48,595 nucleotides of DNA from a bacterium (GCA_024228115.1 JAAETT010000394.1:1-48595), one strand, 5' to 3'; positions 17,559 through 26,513 are shown, counted from the stretch's first letter. Notes: a model not told the origin generated them from the sequence alone. Made by a program: numbers and translations.

Positions 17559-18809
17559 TTGCCGTTCGGAATCGCGCCGGAAATCCTGCTGGCCGGCACG
17601 CTTGCGCTCTACATGGCGTGGGCGATCGGCGCCAACGACGTGGCCAATGCCATGGGCACGAGCGTCGGCTCGGGCGCGTTGACAATTGCCGGTGCCATCG
17701 TGGTCGCCGGTGTGCTCGAGTTCAGCGGCGCGTTCCTGGCCGGCGGGCATGTCACCGACACGGTCCGCAAGGGAATGCTCGATCTGGATCTGATCTCGAG
17801 CGATCACCTCCGTTATGGCATGTTGGCCGCCCTCGCCTCGGCGGGAACCCTGCTGCTCGGCGCAACCCGGCTCGGACTGCCCGTCTCGACCACCCATTCC
17901 ATCGTCGGCGCGATCGTCGGCTTCGGCACCGTTGCCATCGGGCCCGAGGCCGTGAATTGGGGAAAGGTCGGACAAATCGTCGCGAGCTGGCTGACCTCGC
18001 CGCTGCTCTCCGGCGTTCTGGCTTTCTTCACCTTCCAGATTCTCCGGGCCCTCGTCCTCGACCGCGAAGATCCCGCAAGTCAAGTTCGGCGTGTCGGCCC
18101 GTTCTTCTTCTTCTACGTGTTCTTCATCATCGGCCTCGTCACCCTGTTCAAGGGCCTGAAGAATCTCAGCCTCGACCTCGATCTTCCCCAGGCGATCGGC
18201 GCGTCCGTCGTCCTTGGCCTGGTGGGAATGGCGTTTGGCACCGTGGTGCTGCGGCGGGTCCAGAACCGTCCGGGGAACGCCGAGGACCGGTTCAGCCAGA
18301 CGGAAAAGGTATTCGTCGTCCTTCAGATCCTCACGGCTTGTGCGGTCGCGTTTGCCCACGGCTCCAACGACGTCGCCAACGCCATCGGCCCTCTGGCGGC
18401 CGTCGTCAGCTCGCTCGATGGCGCCACCGAAGTTGCCCGGAAGGCCCCGGTGCAGCCCTGGATGTTGGCCATCGGCGGCCTCGGAATCGTGCTCGGGTTG
18501 GCAACCTGGGGCTACAAGGTCATGGAGACGGTGGGCAAGAAGATCACCGAGCTCACGCCCAGCCGCGGTTTCGCGGCAGAGCTGGCGGCCGCGACCACCA
18601 TCGTCCTGGCCTCGCGTTTGGGCATTCCGGTCTCGACCACACACACCCTCGTGGGGGCTGTGTTGGGTGTCGGCCTGGCTCGTGGCATCGGCGCCATCGA
18701 TATGCGCATCGTCGGACACATCGTCGTGTCGTGGGTGGCGACCCTGCCGATCGCCGCCGGGCTGGCCATCTTCTTCTTCTATTTCTTCAAGGGCTTGCTG
18801 AGCCCGTAA
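17559..18809 (+). CDS. pit: PiT-family inorganic phosphate transporter
   Basis: The 416-aa inner-membrane protein carries the two PiT signature repeats: GANDVANAMGTSVGSGALT (about residues 24-42) and GSNDVANAIGPLAAV in the second half, each followed by a PVSTTHS/TTHT element (GLPVSTTHSIVG and GIPVSTTHTLVG). Around ten hydrophobic segments are visible. The family imports phosphate, probably as metal phosphate with protons. The TTG at 17559 follows GGGGAGGAG. The DUF47 gene begins 10 bp downstream behind a shared AAGGAGG, a standard pairing. Confidence 0.92.
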   Translation: MPFGIAPEILLAGTLALYMAWAIGANDVANAMGTSVGSGALTIAGAIVVAGVLEFSGAFLAGGHVTDTVRKGMLDLDLISSDHLRYGMLAALASAGTLLLGATRLGLPVSTTHSIVGAIVGFGTVAIGPEAVNWGKVGQIVASWLTSPLLSGVLAFFTFQILRALVLDREDPASQVRRVGPFFFFYVFFIIGLVTLFKGLKNLSLDLDLPQAIGASVVLGLVGMAFGTVVLRRVQNRPGNAEDRFSQTEKVFVVLQILTACAVAFAHGSNDVANAIGPLAAVVSSLDGATEVARKAPVQPWMLAIGGLGIVLGLATWGYKVMETVGKKITELTPSRGFAAELAAATTIVLASRLGIPVSTTHTLVGAVLGVGLARGIGAIDMRIVGHIVVSWVATLPIAAGLAIFFFYFFKGLLSP

Positions 18810-18818
18810 GGAGGCGAC

Positions 18819-19487
18819 GTGTCCTGGATCGACAAACTCGTGGGCCGCTCGCCGATTGGCCCGATGCAGAAGCATATGGAGGCTGCTGTCGCCTGCGCCC
18901 GACAGATCGTACCGCTCGTGGAGGCCATGGCGTCCGGTGACCAGGAAGCCGTTCGCCGTTGCCGTGCCGAGATCGACCGGCTCGAACACGAGGCAGATGA
19001 CATCAAGCACGAGATCCGCAGTCATATGCCCCGCCGCCTGATGATGGCCATGGAGCGACGGGACATGCTCGACATCCTCGACCAGCAGGATTCGATCGCC
19101 GACGTCACCCAGGATATCGCCGAGCTGGCGGATCAGCGAAACATGCATCTCCCCGAAGCGCTTGCCGGACCCTTCCGCGAGCTGGCCACGCGGGTCGTGG
19201 CGGCCTGCGAGCAGGGCCAACGGATCATCGACGAACTCGACGAACTGGTCGAGACCGGCTTCGGTGACCGGGAGGTGGCGCGGGTCGAAGAGATGATCGG
19301 CGAGCTCGGCCGCATCGAAACCGACACCGACGTTTTGCAGGACCGTGCCGCGCGCACGCTCTTCGCCATGGAAGACGAACTCGGAATCAGCACCGTCTAT
19401 TGGCACCAGACGATCCTGTGGATCGCGGACCTGGCTGACTACGCCGAGCGGGTCGGCAACCGCCTCCGCTTGCTGATCGCAAGTTAG
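18819..19487 (+). CDS. DUF47/PhoU-like partner of PiT transporter
   Basis: The 222-aa, all-helical, acidic protein is a DUF47 (TIGR00153, PhoU-like) member: helices such as CRAEIDRLEHEADDIKHEIR and MLDILDQQDSIADVTQDIAEL carry the Glu/Asp pattern that binds metals in PhoU-like proteins. The family is thought to modulate the adjacent PiT permease. GTG at 18819 is preceded by AAGGAGG at 18808-18814 and lies 10 bp behind pit, so the genes form an operon. Confidence 0.88.
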   Translation: MSWIDKLVGRSPIGPMQKHMEAAVACARQIVPLVEAMASGDQEAVRRCRAEIDRLEHEADDIKHEIRSHMPRRLMMAMERRDMLDILDQQDSIADVTQDIAELADQRNMHLPEALAGPFRELATRVVAACEQGQRIIDELDELVETGFGDREVARVEEMIGELGRIETDTDVLQDRAARTLFAMEDELGISTVYWHQTILWIADLADYAERVGNRLRLLIAS

Positions 19488-19517
19488 GCGACCCTCGGAA
19501 CGTCCCTGACAGAAACC

Positions 19518-19541
19518 GGGGGCGCCTTCTCGCCTGGCCCC
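19518..19541. terminator. Weak GC-rich hairpin between convergent genes
   Basis: GGGGGCG followed by a CCTTCT loop and CGCC, then a three-base bulge and CCCC, could form an imperfect stem between the convergent DUF47 and DUF4404 genes. There is no T-run, so it would be at most a weak bidirectional terminator. Confidence 0.25.
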
Positions 19542-19544
19542 AGC

Positions 19545-19805
19545 CTAGATGCCGAGGCGACTCAGCTGCCGCGTGATCGCGTCCACGGTGGTCGTAAGGG
19601 TCGGATGGCTCGTCTCGAGGGCGAGCAACAGATCCCGGAGCTTCTCTCCCAGCCCGTCGCCGCCGGAAAACTCTTCGCCAAGCGCCTCATCGATTTCGCG
19701 CCCCACCTCCGCCAGACGAGCCCGGAGGTCGGGATCGAGGTCCTCGGTCTGGTGCAGCTCTTGCTCGAGCTTTCGAACCGCCTTTTTCAGATCATCTTGA
19801 CTCAA
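19545..19805 (-). CDS. DUF4404 family protein
   Basis: The 86-aa acidic helical protein fits DUF4404: a KLEQELHQTEDLDPDLRARL N-terminal helix pair, then ETSHPTLTTTVDAITRQLSRLGI, the characteristic HPTL and terminal GI. Function unknown. The start is TTG at 19805, preceded by GAGGAGCGAGG on the minus strand; no ATG is available. Confidence 0.7.
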   Translation of the reverse strand: MSQDDLKKAVRKLEQELHQTEDLDPDLRARLAEVGREIDEALGEEFSGGDGLGEKLRDLLLALETSHPTLTTTVDAITRQLSRLGI

Positions 19806-19894
19806 AGTACCTCGCTCCTCGACCCATGTGCGTCACGGGATGGAACCCGAATTGAGAACTCTCTACAGACCCCTAGGATAGCCGTACCGCGGAA

Positions 19895-20572
19895 GTGCTC
19901 ACCCCCAATCGGAGTGGCAGGGTCGCCAGCCTGCTGTCCCCGGGAGGACCCAGGATCATCCGACGCTTCATCTCGATTCTTCTGTGCCTGAGCCTTCCGC
20001 TCGCCGGCTGCACCTCGTTCGCCCTGTCCCGTCAGACGGGCGTCCTCCCGATCCCGAAGCACGAGCGAGCGAGCGAGGCGGCGCTTCTCGTGGAGCGATT
20101 CGAGTTCGACGAGGACACCCTGACGACCTTTCACGATCGGGCAAAGTGGAGAGAGCTCCTGATTGCCGGTCTCGATCAATCGAACATCTTCGCGACGGTC
20201 GGCGAGGCCGAGCGCGGTGCCTCCGATTTCGAAGGCTACACGCTCTCGGGCACGGTTCGCCGGTTCCGTTTCGAGAAGAACTGGGTACCGACGTTCATCC
20301 CATTCCACGTGGCCTTGAGTTTCTTCACCCTGGGCGCGTACACGATCTTTGGCGGCCCGACGACCGGTACGGCCGTTCGAATGACGGTCGATTTCGAGCT
20401 GAAGGACGCGTCAGGAGAACTCGTCACGTCCTTCAGGGAGAACTACGCCTCGACCCGTGCCGTCAACATCTACACGAGCGACGCCAAGAACCCCTACAAC
20501 AACCCGAACGTGGCCCTGGCCAGCTTCATCGATGCCGCGGCCGGAAAACTCGAGGCCGCGCTGCAGCCATAG
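19895..20572 (+). CDS. Putative lipoprotein of unknown function
   Basis: The 225-aa product has a hydrophobic stretch (FISILLCLSLPLAGC) with a lipobox Cys, then a soluble domain with a hydrophobic segment around HVALSFFTLGAYTIFGGPTTG and the sequence FELKDASGELVTSFRENYAST. It looks like an outer-membrane lipoprotein, but I recognise no family. The start is uncertain: the GTG at 19895 places about 20 extra residues before the signal peptide, while a strong GGGAGGA at about 19937 is followed by RRFISIL with only ATC codons, so a rare start cannot be ruled out. Confidence 0.6.
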   Translation: MLTPNRSGRVASLLSPGGPRIIRRFISILLCLSLPLAGCTSFALSRQTGVLPIPKHERASEAALLVERFEFDEDTLTTFHDRAKWRELLIAGLDQSNIFATVGEAERGASDFEGYTLSGTVRRFRFEKNWVPTFIPFHVALSFFTLGAYTIFGGPTTGTAVRMTVDFELKDASGELVTSFRENYASTRAVNIYTSDAKNPYNNPNVALASFIDAAAGKLEAALQP

Positions 20573-20717
20573 CTCCAGAGAATCGGCCTCCGAAGCCATG
20601 CGGCAACGCACTTCGCAGGCTGGTCAAGACCCCAGGCTCCCGCGTTGGAGCCCACGGAGGAGCCGGCAGGGCGAACCAGCCCGGACGCGCCTACACTGCG
20701 GGCCAGGAGGATTTCAC

Positions 20718-21323
20718 GTGCGCACCCCGACCTCAGTCATCGCCCTGTTTCTAGGTCTCCTGCTGACCCTCGGCTGCTCGACGACCCGTATGCTGGAGAG
20801 CTGGAAGGCATCGGACCTGAAGGCCTCGGATCTCCAGTTCGAGCACGTGGTCGCCATCGCGATCGTGAGCAGGGAGTCGCAGCAGCGCATCGTAGAGGAC
20901 GCACTCGTCGCCTCGATGAGCCGCTCCAATGTGATGCCGGCGTACTCCCTTGTGAGCCAGGAGGATCGGGGGAATGTGGACCGGATGCGGGCGGCACTGG
21001 AGGAGCACGGGATGGATGGCGCCGTCACCGTGCGGCTGGTCAACGTCAACGAGAGGGAAACCTACGTTCCTGGCACGACCAGCTACTACGCGGGCGGCTA
21101 CTACGGCCACTACGGCCGCGTGGGCGTCCCCATCTACGACCCGGGTTACTACCGAAGAGACACCTACGTCAAGGTGGAGACCAGCCTGTACAACGTGGCC
21201 AAAGGCAAGCTCCTCTGGAGCGGCGTGAGCGAGACACTGAACCCCTCGCAGGTGGACGGGATGATCCAAGGTATCGTGGAAGCGGCGGGCAAGCGGCTCG
21301 AGAACGACGGGCTGATCCCGTAG
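20718..21323 (+). CDS. Tyr/Gly-rich lipoprotein of unknown function
   Basis: The 201-aa product has a lipoprotein signal peptide with lipobox LTLGC at about residue 20, a mixed alpha/beta domain (VVAIAIVSRESQQRIVEDALVAS), then a Tyr/Gly-rich segment (SYYAGGYYGHYGRVG) in the middle of the domain, and a closing KLLWSGVSETLNPS. The middle recalls small outer-membrane lipoproteins of DUF4136 type, but the match is only by pattern. GTG at 20718 follows AGGAGG at 20705-20710 at 7 bp. The ion channel frame begins right behind it, so the two are probably cotranscribed. Confidence 0.7.
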   Translation: MRTPTSVIALFLGLLLTLGCSTTRMLESWKASDLKASDLQFEHVVAIAIVSRESQQRIVEDALVASMSRSNVMPAYSLVSQEDRGNVDRMRAALEEHGMDGAVTVRLVNVNERETYVPGTTSYYAGGYYGHYGRVGVPIYDPGYYRRDTYVKVETSLYNVAKGKLLWSGVSETLNPSQVDGMIQGIVEAAGKRLENDGLIP

Positions 21324-21406
21324 CGCTTTCCGACAAAGCTGCGGGGCCGACAGCCGGACCTCTCGGGGCCTGGCGGTGGCGGCTGCTCGGCGCTTCGCTG
21401 CTCGCC

Positions 21407-22657
21407 TTGTTGGTGGGCCATGCGACGGTAAACGGTACGGCTCTCGAAGACGCCGTGATGGGCCCGCTAGGGCTCGTCTTCATCGGCGCTCTCGTCTGGG
21501 CGCTCGACCCGCGACGCATTCCGCGAGCGCTGGCCGTACTGCTCGTGGCGCCGATCCTCGTTGGCCTTCTCGGCTTCGAGGAGCGCTGGGCCGCAGCCGC
21601 TGGCTCCTGGTATCACATCCCGCTGTTCCTGGTGGCAACCTGGGCAGTGATCGACCGGGCGGTGCATGCAGAACACGCGGACAAGGACGTGGTGGTGGGC
21701 TCGATCTGTGCCTACCTGCTGGCCGCCATCACCTTTGCCGCGATCTACGCGGGAATCGAGCGCGTCTTGCCCGGCGCGTTCTCGCTAGGTGAGGATGCGG
21801 GAGAGGCGCGGGATTTCGGCCGGCTTCTGTACTTCAGCCTCGTCACGATCACGACCCTGGGCTACGGCGACGTCACCCCCGTGCACCCGCTTGCCCAGAC
21901 GCTGGTATCCCTCGAAGCGGTGCTCGGCATCCTCTACCCGGCGGTCATCGTGGCACGCATCGTCGAGCTGGCAACGCAAGGAAACACGCGCGTCTTCGCA
22001 CCGGCGCCCGCCGCGGGCGAGCGATTCGGCGGCCGCTACCGGCTGCTAGCGCTGCTGCTGGTCGGGACGCTACTCAGCATGCCCTTGATCCAGGCAAGCC
22101 CCTTCGGGGGCTTCGGGCTCGGAGCACTGCTCTTCGTACAGTTGCTCGGCGCCCTCTACGCCACGGGGAGCCGAGGGATCGTTGCCTGGATCGCATGGGG
22201 ACTTGGCGGAATTGCCATGCTAGGCGGCCTCTGGCCCGGAGAGTCGGGCAACCCTGTTGCACGCATGGGACTGGTCGGAGAGGTCGGGTTCTTCCTGGTC
22301 GCAACGGGGGCCCTGGTCAACTGGCTTGCGCGTGAGCGCAACGTCACACGCGAGGTCTTGTTCGCTTCCCTCGCTGCCTACTTGATGTTGGGCTTCTCCC
22401 TGGGCGCATCGTTCCGCCTCGTGGAGTTGTTCCATCCGGGTGCGATCTATTTCCCCGGCGGCGTCTCGGGGGGCAGCCTCGGCCACACCTACTTCGGCTT
22501 CATGACGCTCACGACGACCGGCTTCGGCGAGATCCGGCCCGCCACGCCCATCGCCGAAAGCCTGGCCACCCTCGGAGCGCTGATCGGAACCTTCTACCCG
22601 GCGGTGTTGCTCGCACGGCTCGTCTCCCTGGGCGCATCCCCAGAGCCGAAACCATGA
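21407..22657 (+). CDS. Tandem two-pore ion channel protein (two pore loops in one chain)
   Basis: An integral membrane protein, about 416 aa from the first ATG/GTG/TTG codon, with two similar halves. Each has hydrophobic helices, then helix-pore loop-helix: TITTLGYGDVTP (filter GYGD at 152-155) and TLTTTGFGEIRP (filter GFGE at 372-375). Both are followed by the same motif, LGILYPAVIVARIVELA and IGTFYPAVLLARLVSLG. The first filter is a canonical potassium-type sequence; the second is divergent. One chain would give two of the four pore loops. The start is unclear: the frame is open upstream and a TM segment begins at RLLGASLLALLVG, but no ATG, GTG or TTG lies in frame before 21407, so a CTG start at 21383 or 21398 is possible. 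Confidence 0.75.
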   Translation: MLVGHATVNGTALEDAVMGPLGLVFIGALVWALDPRRIPRALAVLLVAPILVGLLGFEERWAAAAGSWYHIPLFLVATWAVIDRAVHAEHADKDVVVGSICAYLLAAITFAAIYAGIERVLPGAFSLGEDAGEARDFGRLLYFSLVTITTLGYGDVTPVHPLAQTLVSLEAVLGILYPAVIVARIVELATQGNTRVFAPAPAAGERFGGRYRLLALLLVGTLLSMPLIQASPFGGFGLGALLFVQLLGALYATGSRGIVAWIAWGLGGIAMLGGLWPGESGNPVARMGLVGEVGFFLVATGALVNWLARERNVTREVLFASLAAYLMLGFSLGASFRLVELFHPGAIYFPGGVSGGSLGHTYFGFMTLTTTGFGEIRPATPIAESLATLGALIGTFYPAVLLARLVSLGASPEPKP

Positions 22658-22669
22658 GAAGAACCTCCC

Positions 22670-23650
22670 CTACCGGCCGCCCGGTAGGCCGTCGCGAATC
22701 CTGGCGGAGAAGCCGGCGTCGATCGGCGAAGTCTGGGCCCGGGCGGAAATCGCACTGACACGTCGAAGCTCGTCGAAGGGAAGGCTCGTATCGACGGTGC
22801 CCCGCTCGTAGCCGAGCTCGTCGAGGCGGCCGTTCACGAGGATGCGCCAGTCGAACGGCCTGTCTGCCGCCAGATGTTGGACATGGCGACGGATGGTCGT
22901 GGTGCAGTTGTGGCTTGCCGCGTTGTACCAGCGCGGCTGCTGAGCAAGGCGATCGATCGTCTCCAGATAATCGACGAGCAGTGCGCGCGCGGCTTTCGCC
23001 GACGTCTGGAGCCGATACAGGTACACATCCTCCCCCCGATGGTGGGTACGAAGGCCGATCACGTCTCGCTCGTCGGCCACGACGTAGTAGAGCTCGAACT
23101 GGCGGAAGAACCCGAGCACGGCAGAGTAGCTCTCGTCGGCTTCCTTGCGGGTCTCGATGGAAATCGCCAGAGGCGGTCCGTCTTCGAAGGTCCAGCTGAC
23201 GATAGTATGAGCGATCAGCGGTGAGCCCCAATAGATCAGGTAGAAGTCGATCCCCGTGACCTTGGAGAGGTCGATCGTGCGCTCCTCCCAGACCGGATCG
23301 AAGTCCGTCTCACTGCGGAAACGAAAGTTGCGGACGTTCTGGATCGTCGCCCGATCGCCGTCGAAACTCACAGTGGCCGGGTGCGCCACATCGGCGGTCC
23401 AGACCCGATCGTTGCTGGGCTCGAGTGAGCCCCACCAGAAAAGGACCAGCAGGAAGAGCAGCCCGAAGCCAGCGAGGCCGCGCACGGCAGGCCGGACACG
23501 GAGCAGCAGGCCGAGCGACAGCACGACGAAGCCCAGGGCGAGCCCGCCCGCGGCCGGCCGGGACGTGGGGCCATCGAACCATACTGCAGCGCCACCCCAA
23601 AGAATCGCGAGCGCAACCGCTGCGCCGATCAGGATACGTATGAGTCGCAT
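22670..23650 (-). CDS. DUF4105 membrane-anchored periplasmic protein
   Basis: The 326-aa protein has three N-terminal hydrophobic segments (about residues 5-75) and a DUF4105 (Lnb N-terminal-like) periplasmic domain ending in the family signature YNAASHNCTTTIRRHVQHL, with the Cys and Asn of NCTT preserved. The family is thought to be a thiol-hydrolase-like envelope enzyme; the substrate is unknown. The ATG at 23650 is preferred; a TTG at 23662 is an alternative. It ends 13 bp from the channel gene in convergent orientation and diverges from the M48 gene. Confidence 0.8.
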   Translation of the reverse strand: MRLIRILIGAAVALAILWGGAAVWFDGPTSRPAAGGLALGFVVLSLGLLLRVRPAVRGLAGFGLLFLLVLFWWGSLEPSNDRVWTADVAHPATVSFDGDRATIQNVRNFRFRSETDFDPVWEERTIDLSKVTGIDFYLIYWGSPLIAHTIVSWTFEDGPPLAISIETRKEADESYSAVLGFFRQFELYYVVADERDVIGLRTHHRGEDVYLYRLQTSAKAARALLVDYLETIDRLAQQPRWYNAASHNCTTTIRRHVQHLAADRPFDWRILVNGRLDELGYERGTVDTSLPFDELRRVSAISARAQTSPIDAGFSARIRDGLPGGR

Positions 23651-23730
23651 CCGGTGATTCAAGCATACGTGGCTGCAATCGCGAGGGGGAAGCGTACACT
23701 GCGCTACCCCCTCATCAGGAGTGCCCTCGA

Positions 23731-25152
23731 GTGAAGCCCCGGATCGTTCTCATCCTCTTGCTTGCAATGCTCTGCTGGGCCGGCTGCCTCAGCACTTCTC
23801 GAGAGAGCGCCATCGGCGATCAGGAGGCGGAGAAGGCCGAGAAGAGCATGGGGCTGGTCACGGATCCGATCCCGCTCGCCTATGTGCGCAGGATCGGCGA
23901 GCGACTCACCGCGGTCTCCTCGCGGCCGGAAGGGCCCTGGAGTTTCAAGATTGCGGATTCGGAGGAGCCGAACGCCTTCGCCCTGCCGGGAGGCCATGTC
24001 TATGTGACCCGGGGGCTGCTCGCCCTGATCAACTCCGAAGACGAGCTCGCCGGGGTGATCGGTCACGAGATCGGACATGTGACGGCACGCCATAGTGCAA
24101 AGCAGGTGGGAGCCGCCGTGCTGACGGCGCCCGTCACCCTGGCCAGCGCCATCACCGGAATGGCCGTTGGCCTGGTGAGCCCGCTGTTGCGCGATGTCGT
24201 AAAGGGAACCGGACAGCTCGTCACCAAGGGCCTGGTGCTCGCCCCCTTCGGACGGGTGCAGGAAACCAGGGCCGACGAGATCGGCCAGACCCTGGCCGCC
24301 CTGGCAGGCTACGACCCGGCGGGCCTGCCGCGCTTCCTGCATACCCTCGGGCGCGACATCGAGTTGCTGGGGGTCGATGAAAGCCATTTCCACTTCCTGA
24401 ACAACCATCCGATGACAGAAGACCGCGTGGCGAAGACGGGAGCGAGGGCGAAGACATTGACGAGGGGAACGGGCGCTCCTCTGGCACACACGGCGGCGGA
24501 GTTGTTCGCCAAGCTCGATGGGCTGTTGGTCGGCGCCGACCCGGCACAGGGCGTGTTTCGGGAGAGTCTCTTCCTGCATCCGGGCCTCGATCTGGCGATC
24601 GACTTTCCCGAAGGCTGGGAGACCGTAAATACGCCCGAGGCAGCAGGCGCCGTGAATCCTGAGAAGGACGCGGCCGTGGCCCTGCGGCTGGTCGCCGCGG
24701 ACACGACCCTCGATGCAGCGCTGGCAAAGGCCGCGAAAGAGCAGAAAGGCGTCGTGTTCGAACGCAGCAAGATCCGGGGGCTCCCGGCCGCGCGAACCCA
24801 GCATGCATCGGGCGGACACAACGCGGACATCACATTGATCGGCTTCCGTGGAGATGTCTTTGCAATCGTCGGACAGAGTTCGGAGAGGGACGCGAAATCC
24901 CTCGAGCCAATCTTCGAGAAGACCAGTCGCAGCTTTCGGGCGCTACGGTCCAGCGAGCGTGGGTCGATCCGCGAATCGCGCCTGCGCGTGCGCACGTCGC
25001 GCAGTCAGGAAACCGCCAGCAGCCTCGCGAAGCGCACGGGTTCGACCTGGTCGGCCAAGGAGCTGGCGGTGGCGAATGGTGTCGAGTTCGAGGCCCACTT
25101 CTTCAGAGGCCAGAGCGTGAAGGTGGCCGTGCCCGAGCCCTATTCGCGCTGA
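23731..25152 (+). CDS. M48-family metalloprotease lipoprotein (BepA/YfgC-like)
   Basis: The 473-aa lipoprotein (lipobox AGC at about residue 19) is a periplasmic M48 zinc protease. The HExxH is H112-E113-x-x-H116 in VIGHEIGHVTARH; the third ligand is E178 in QETRADEIG. A helical segment between them may hug the membrane. Instead of the TPR domain of BepA, the C-terminal third (about 280-470) resembles a small beta domain that ends with an SH3-like WSAKELAVANG...GQSVKVAVP. BepA-type proteases degrade or assist misfolded outer-membrane proteins. The GTG at 23731 follows AGGAG. Its 3' end overlaps the convergent batD gene by 13 bp. Confidence 0.88.
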   Translation: MKPRIVLILLLAMLCWAGCLSTSRESAIGDQEAEKAEKSMGLVTDPIPLAYVRRIGERLTAVSSRPEGPWSFKIADSEEPNAFALPGGHVYVTRGLLALINSEDELAGVIGHEIGHVTARHSAKQVGAAVLTAPVTLASAITGMAVGLVSPLLRDVVKGTGQLVTKGLVLAPFGRVQETRADEIGQTLAALAGYDPAGLPRFLHTLGRDIELLGVDESHFHFLNNHPMTEDRVAKTGARAKTLTRGTGAPLAHTAAELFAKLDGLLVGADPAQGVFRESLFLHPGLDLAIDFPEGWETVNTPEAAGAVNPEKDAAVALRLVAADTTLDAALAKAAKEQKGVVFERSKIRGLPAARTQHASGGHNADITLIGFRGDVFAIVGQSSERDAKSLEPIFEKTSRSFRALRSSERGSIRESRLRVRTSRSQETASSLAKRTGSTWSAKELAVANGVEFEAHFFRGQSVKVAVPEPYSR

Positions 25153-26513
25153 CTGCGCGGGTTCAGCCCTGAGAAGACGGAGGGTGCGACCTGCGAGCGC
25201 GGCGCGGTGAGTACGGCGGCGCGAAAGGCGTGCAATGCAGGGCGGAGATCCACCGAGCCGGACGATGGCACGGCTACGCTGTAGCGGCCGTGCTCCAACT
25301 GGGCCCAGCATTCCGCGAAGCCCGAGGCCTCGGCTGCCCGGCGGGCAGTCTGATGATTCAGAGACGGCAGCTCGATCGCCAGACGGTCACGCCATCGCCA
25401 GAAGTCTCGAACGAGGGCATCGCCATCTCCGCGCCCTGCACTTCGCATCAGCTCACGAAAGAGCTGGGCTTCCGAACCGCGGCGCCATTCGCGGCGGGCC
25501 CGCCACCCCAGGAGCAGGCCCGGCAAGCGAGTGCGGGCCAGCTGCACCGTGAAGATCACGCCGAGAATCGTCAGCAGGAGCGCCAGGCGGTGTTCTCTGG
25601 TGAATGCCTGCAGACGGTCGAAGCCCGCGCGCCACCGCGTCCAGGGATCGGCCGGTACGACGAGGCTGGCCTGATCCGGTTCGCCTGTCACCTCGAAAGC
25701 GCGATCCTCGAGGATCTCGGTCTGGAGCGCTCCAGAACCAGGGTCCCACCAATGCAGCTCGATCGCTGGCAATGCGAATTCGCCGGGGCGTTGCAGCACA
25801 TAGGTGACACTCTCCACACGCTCGCCCTGGTACTGCCCGCGGTTGACCTGATCGGAGGTGCGCGGTTGGTCGGCGTAGACGGCAATGCCCGGTGGCACTT
25901 CGAAAACCAGATCGGGCAGCAACATTCCAAGAGCACGATCGGCGTTCATCCTCACCGTCCGCTTCACAGCATCCCCGACCATCAACGCGTCGAGAGGCCG
26001 GCTCCATTCGTCGCGCACGCGGAAGCGCGGAGTGGTGACCAGGCCTTGGATCCCTTCCGCCTCGGCCGGGATCACGACGTTCAAGCGCAGGGGTGGCGTG
26101 CGCAGGGTGAAGGGTGTTCCCGCCTTCCCGTCGCCGCCTGCGATTCCGAGCCGGATCTTCAGCGAAGGGATTTCCAGCCTGCCCGCTCGCTGCGGGAAGA
26201 TCACGTAGCTGCGGCGCTGGGCCGCGAAGCTGACGCCGTCGATGCGCTCGGTGAAGTTGGTGCCGAGCTGCTCGGGCATCAAGGCGACGGCGCCTTCCAG
26301 AACGAGTTCCGGGTAGGCGGGGGCCTTGCTGAACCAGGTGTCGGTCAGGATGTCGATGAAGAAGCGGGTCTGCTGACCGATCACCACCTGGCGGGCCGGT
26401 TCCGTGCTGACCCTCACGCGGAGGCGACCCTCGTTCATCAACTCGCGAGGCGTCTGCGCGTCGGCCAACATCGGGACAACGAGGACGAGCGCGACCAGGA
26501 GTACGCGCTTCAC
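25140..26513 (-). CDS. batD: BatD family protein
   Basis: The 457-aa protein has a signal peptide (VLLVALVLVVPMLADAQ), a large periplasmic beta-rich region with Ig-like repeats (YVIFPQRAGRLEIPSLKIRL, YVLQRPGEFALPAIELHWWD), one transmembrane helix (LALLLTILGVIFTVQLA) and a cytoplasmic C-terminal tail. This is the BatD (oxygen-tolerance/aerotolerance) architecture. BatD works with the BatA/BatB VWA proteins and a MoxR ATPase in a membrane complex. GTG at 26513 overlaps the stop of the TPR gene by 4 bp (GTGA). It is the last gene of the locus. Confidence 0.85.
   Translation of the reverse strand: MKRVLLVALVLVVPMLADAQTPRELMNEGRLRVRVSTEPARQVVIGQQTRFFIDILTDTWFSKAPAYPELVLEGAVALMPEQLGTNFTERIDGVSFAAQRRSYVIFPQRAGRLEIPSLKIRLGIAGGDGKAGTPFTLRTPPLRLNVVIPAEAEGIQGLVTTPRFRVRDEWSRPLDALMVGDAVKRTVRMNADRALGMLLPDLVFEVPPGIAVYADQPRTSDQVNRGQYQGERVESVTYVLQRPGEFALPAIELHWWDPGSGALQTEILEDRAFEVTGEPDQASLVVPADPWTRWRAGFDRLQAFTREHRLALLLTILGVIFTVQLARTRLPGLLLGWRARREWRRGSEAQLFRELMRSAGRGDGDALVRDFWRWRDRLAIELPSLNHQTARRAAEASGFAECWAQLEHGRYSVAVPSSGSVDLRPALHAFRAAVLTAPRSQVAPSVFSGLNPRSQRE

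Noticed and set aside
17466-19406. A 646-aa minus-strand open frame opposite pit and DUF47
   Set aside because: Antisense of two clear genes with ribosome binding sites; the translation is Asp/Glu/Gly-rich with no recognisable domain.
20645-21406. Long N-terminal extension of the channel frame across the upstream lipoprotein
   Set aside because: This part is the shifted frame of the lipoprotein gene, Arg/Gly-rich and without membrane or domain features; the channel begins downstream.
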